Shown: positions 22,915 to 24,308 of the stretch, one piece after another
Layout of the letters: each line of letters opens with the position of its first letter
Position numbering within the stretch: position 1 is the first letter of the stretch
From: CAZXEU01 sp964639665
GTDB taxonomy: Bacteria; Bacteroidota; Rhodothermia; Rhodothermales; Bin80
Length of the DNA stretch: 24,308 bases
Direction: 5' to 3'
Assembly (NCBI GenBank): GCA_964639665.1
Contig: CAZXEU010000117.1
Span: forward strand, 1 to 24,308
The notes under the pieces: generated by a model
The model's database searches: none
What the model was told of the DNA's origin: nothing
The model's input: the letters and a program-made list of their open reading frames with translations, nothing else
Made by a program: the position numbers and the translations under genes

Positions 22915-23685
22915 ATGTACTTCGCCTATCTCGATGAATTCGGTCACATCGGACGCTACGTAGACCGTAAGCATCCGCGCTACAAGGACAGCCCAGTATT
23001 TGGCCTGGCTGGCTTTGTGATGCCTGCAATTGAGGTGCGCCATTTTGGGACATGGTTCTTCCAGAGGAAATGCCAACTTATGCAGGCGAATATCAGGCGG
23101 TCCGGCAAGCATCCGTGGGAGTGGGAAAATAAAGGAGCGAAGCTTTACCATCCGAAAATCATGCGACGTTACCCGTGGCTGCGCCAATTCACATTGCGCC
23201 TCTTCTCCAAGATCCAGAACGCGGGTGGCTTCGTATTCTTCTGTGGTCTAGAGAAATCGGCCTGGCCCGGTGAACACAATTCGAACGGCCTGTATCGTTG
23301 TATCCTTCGACAATCGATCAAGCGCATTGACGAGTATTGCGATCAGGACTGCTCATCACCGGAGGGCTTTGTTATGCTGTTGGATGAGCACGACCAGCGT
23401 GCCAGTTTGCTGGCTCAGGCCGCACGATCCATGTACGGCCCAGTCGATCAGTGCAAGCGCCTAGTTGAGCAGCCGTTTCATCTGGAGAGTCACCGCTATC
23501 AGAATCTGCAAGCTGCAGACTGGATTGCCGGACTAATTGGACGAATAGGAGCGCGATGGGTAGCCCCCGATGCATTTCCCGGAAACGATGTCTTCGTGCA
23601 CTATTTTGGCTCTCGCCTGCACCAGGTTTCGCATAGATCGGGTATCAGGGCGCATCAGAATCCGGACAATGGCATTCTGGCCTGA
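22915..23685 (+). CDS. DUF3800 domain-containing protein
   Basis: A 256-residue protein of the DUF3800 family, which has an RNase H-like fold and often lies in mobile or defence-rich regions; its biochemical role is not settled. The ATG at 22915 begins MYFAYLDEFGHIG, the characteristic acidic N-terminal strand. SPVFGLAGFVMPA and GTWFF follow, then GGFVFFCGLEK with a conserved EHN, then VMLLDEHDQR with two acidic residues, and finally NLQAADWIAGLIGR, the usual C-terminal Asp motif. All the acidic positions expected for metal binding are present. The frame stays open upstream to 22846, but that part runs through the terminator hairpin and is not protein-like. It stands alone, with an M23 remnant and an IS21-type element downstream. 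Confidence 0.9.
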   Translation: MYFAYLDEFGHIGRYVDRKHPRYKDSPVFGLAGFVMPAIEVRHFGTWFFQRKCQLMQANIRRSGKHPWEWENKGAKLYHPKIMRRYPWLRQFTLRLFSKIQNAGGFVFFCGLEKSAWPGEHNSNGLYRCILRQSIKRIDEYCDQDCSSPEGFVMLLDEHDQRASLLAQAARSMYGPVDQCKRLVEQPFHLESHRYQNLQAADWIAGLIGRIGARWVAPDAFPGNDVFVHYFGSRLHQVSHRSGIRAHQNPDNGILA

Positions 23686-23813
23686 ACCGGCCATTTGCAG
23701 CATTCCCACCTGCAAGGCACGGAAGATTCGAAGCCCATTCCGTAAGGCTTGATGGCGCAATCAGTGCGGCACGCGGCTGGCCTCTTGCCCCATCACAGAA
23801 AGTACTATCACGT
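23686..23813. other. Short non-coding stretch between DUF3800 and the M23 remnant
   Basis: About 130 bases with no gene, terminator or repeat that I can support. It does not align with the part of the M23 gene upstream of the duplicated segment, so the M23 remnant is truncated on this side by something other than the IS element. Confidence 0.45.
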
Positions 23814-23900
23814 AACGCGGCTGCCTGTCTCCACATGGCGCGCATTGCAAACGGGATCCGTCTGGGTACGCGGATGAAGTAGGGACAGCTGATCGGCTAT
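23814..23900 (+). pseudogene. Decayed fragment of an M23 peptidase gene
   Basis: This 87-base stretch matches 22291-22377 of the intact M23 gene at 72 of 87 positions without gaps. It translates to NAAACLHMARIANGIRLGTRMK, a stop, then GQLIGYL, against YATAYLHMSRFANGIRPGTRVEQ then GQLIGYV in the intact protein. The CAG codon has become TAG. Several changes alter the protein, so it is no longer under selection. Similarity ends abruptly at 23900, a few bases before the presumed left end of the IS21-type element. The source may be the neighbouring gene or another M23 paralog. Confidence 0.85.
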
Positions 23901-23912
23901 CTTGTGATTGGC

Positions 23913-23952
23913 GACATTTAGAATTAACGGCGACGACAATTAGAATTAACGG
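23913..23952 (+). repeat. Two 18-bp direct repeats at the IS21 left end
   Basis: GACATTTAGAATTAACGG at 23913-23930 and GACAATTAGAATTAACGG at 23935-23952 differ at one base and are spaced 22 bp apart, two helical turns. IS21-family ends carry such multiple terminal repeats as binding sites for the IstA transposase. They are AT-rich against the surrounding GC-rich DNA, which fits a foreign element. Confidence 0.8.
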
Positions 23953-24010
23953 GACTTGACGTCGTCTTGTGAGTGGACCGGCCGGTTTGTTCGGTCAGTC
24001 CACAAGCGAG

Positions 24011-24308
24011 ATGGTAAAGGATGCGCAGGTCCTGCTTCTACGCAGGTTGGTATTGAAGAAGGGAGACCCCATAGCGACGGCGGCGGCCAAGGCCGGCATG
24101 TGCGAGACTACTGCGCGCAAGTACGTGTGGCAGGGCAAGCTGCCAAGCGAGACCAGGCAGCCGCATACGTGGCGCACGCGCAAGGATCCGTTTGGGGACG
24201 TGTGGGAGGAGGTCAAGGCCTTTCTGGAGGTCAATCCACATCTGGAGGTGAAGGCACTATTTGGCGAGTTGCAGCGGCGGCATCCGGGCAAGTTTCAGCC
24301 GGGTCAGG
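24011..24308 (+). CDS. istA: IS21-family transposase IstA, N-terminal part (continues beyond window)
   Basis: The frame from ATG 24011 is open to the window edge (99 codons). It reads MVKDAQVLLLRRLVLKKGD, then IATAAAKAGMCETTARKY (a helix-turn-helix typical of IstA), then GKLPSE and the hallmark PHTWRTRKDPF followed by VWEEVKAFLEVNP and LFGELQRRHPGKF. These landmarks in this order define the DNA-binding half of IS21-type IstA. The DDE catalytic domain and the partner ATPase gene istB should follow outside the window. The gene shows no damage in the visible part. Confidence 0.93.
   Translation, partial: MVKDAQVLLLRRLVLKKGDPIATAAAKAGMCETTARKYVWQGKLPSETRQPHTWRTRKDPFGDVWEEVKAFLEVNPHLEVKALFGELQRRHPGKFQPGQ

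Larger units (their letters stand above)
23903..24308 (+). mobile_element. IS21-family insertion sequence, left end (runs out of window)
   Basis: The element is recognised by its transposase gene istA starting at 24011 and by tandem end repeats upstream of it. IS21 elements start with TG and carry several copies of a transposase-binding repeat at each end. A fitting left terminus is TGTGATTGG at 23903, placed just after M23-like similarity stops at 23900. The exact boundary is inferred, because the right end and target duplication lie outside the window. Confidence 0.8.

Noticed and set aside
23913..23952. Two 18-bp repeats considered as a minimal CRISPR
   Set aside because: The gap between copies is only 4 bases and an IS21-type istA follows, so they are IS end repeats.

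Overview
The window looks like a chromosomal segment of a GC-rich member of the Bacteroidota/Rhodothermota. The evidence is a surface protein ending in a type IX secretion (T9SS) sorting domain of the 'NYPNPFNP' type, a TonB-dependent receptor with an N-terminal carboxypeptidase-regulatory-like domain, two more proteins carrying that domain, a YfiT/BstA-type DinB protein (a family tied to bacillithiol), and start codons that often lack a strong Shine-Dalgarno. No rRNA, intact tRNA or CRISPR array was seen.

Layout. 1-1386: the 3' end of an acidic/Lys-rich protein, then about 880 bases with no recognisable gene. 1387-1983: pdxH (+). 2034-11380: a block that reads as a phosphate locus, with polyphosphate kinase ppk1 (-) divergent from a TonB-dependent receptor, a T9SS-secreted beta-helix protein, a Na/Pi cotransporter and PhoU (all +). 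Between ppk1 and the receptor lie four TAAC-like units at exact 11-bp spacing, next to a Bacteroidota-type -7 box; this resembles a PHO box. 11492-12765: a DinB/YfiT protein and a short-chain dehydrogenase (-). 12856-16452: a tight + strand run of phosphoribosyltransferase, Tat-exported aldo/keto reductase and two tandem paralogous exported proteins of unknown function. 16455-17540: an exported Gfo/Idh/MocA oxidoreductase (-). 17717-18739: a Sua5-type threonylcarbamoyl-AMP synthase (+), tail to tail with a PAP2 phosphatase and lipoprotein pair (-). 19971-21283: an ABC ATPase translationally coupled to a PduO-type cobalamin adenosyltransferase (+). 21322-22557: an exported M23 peptidase (+).

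The right end (22558-24308) has accessory character. It holds a likely decayed DUF5615-like gene (-), a strong terminator, a DUF3800 protein (+), an 87-bp decayed copy of part of the M23 gene, and the left end plus istA start of an IS21-family element. The M23 similarity stops at the presumed IS end, which suggests the element inserted into an M23-like sequence.

The most interesting proposal is that the receptor and surface protein form an outer-membrane stage feeding phosphate or a phosphorylated compound to the Na/Pi cotransporter. PhoU would control the flux and Ppk1 would store the phosphate. The gene calls rest on visible motifs; the substrate and the regulation are inference.
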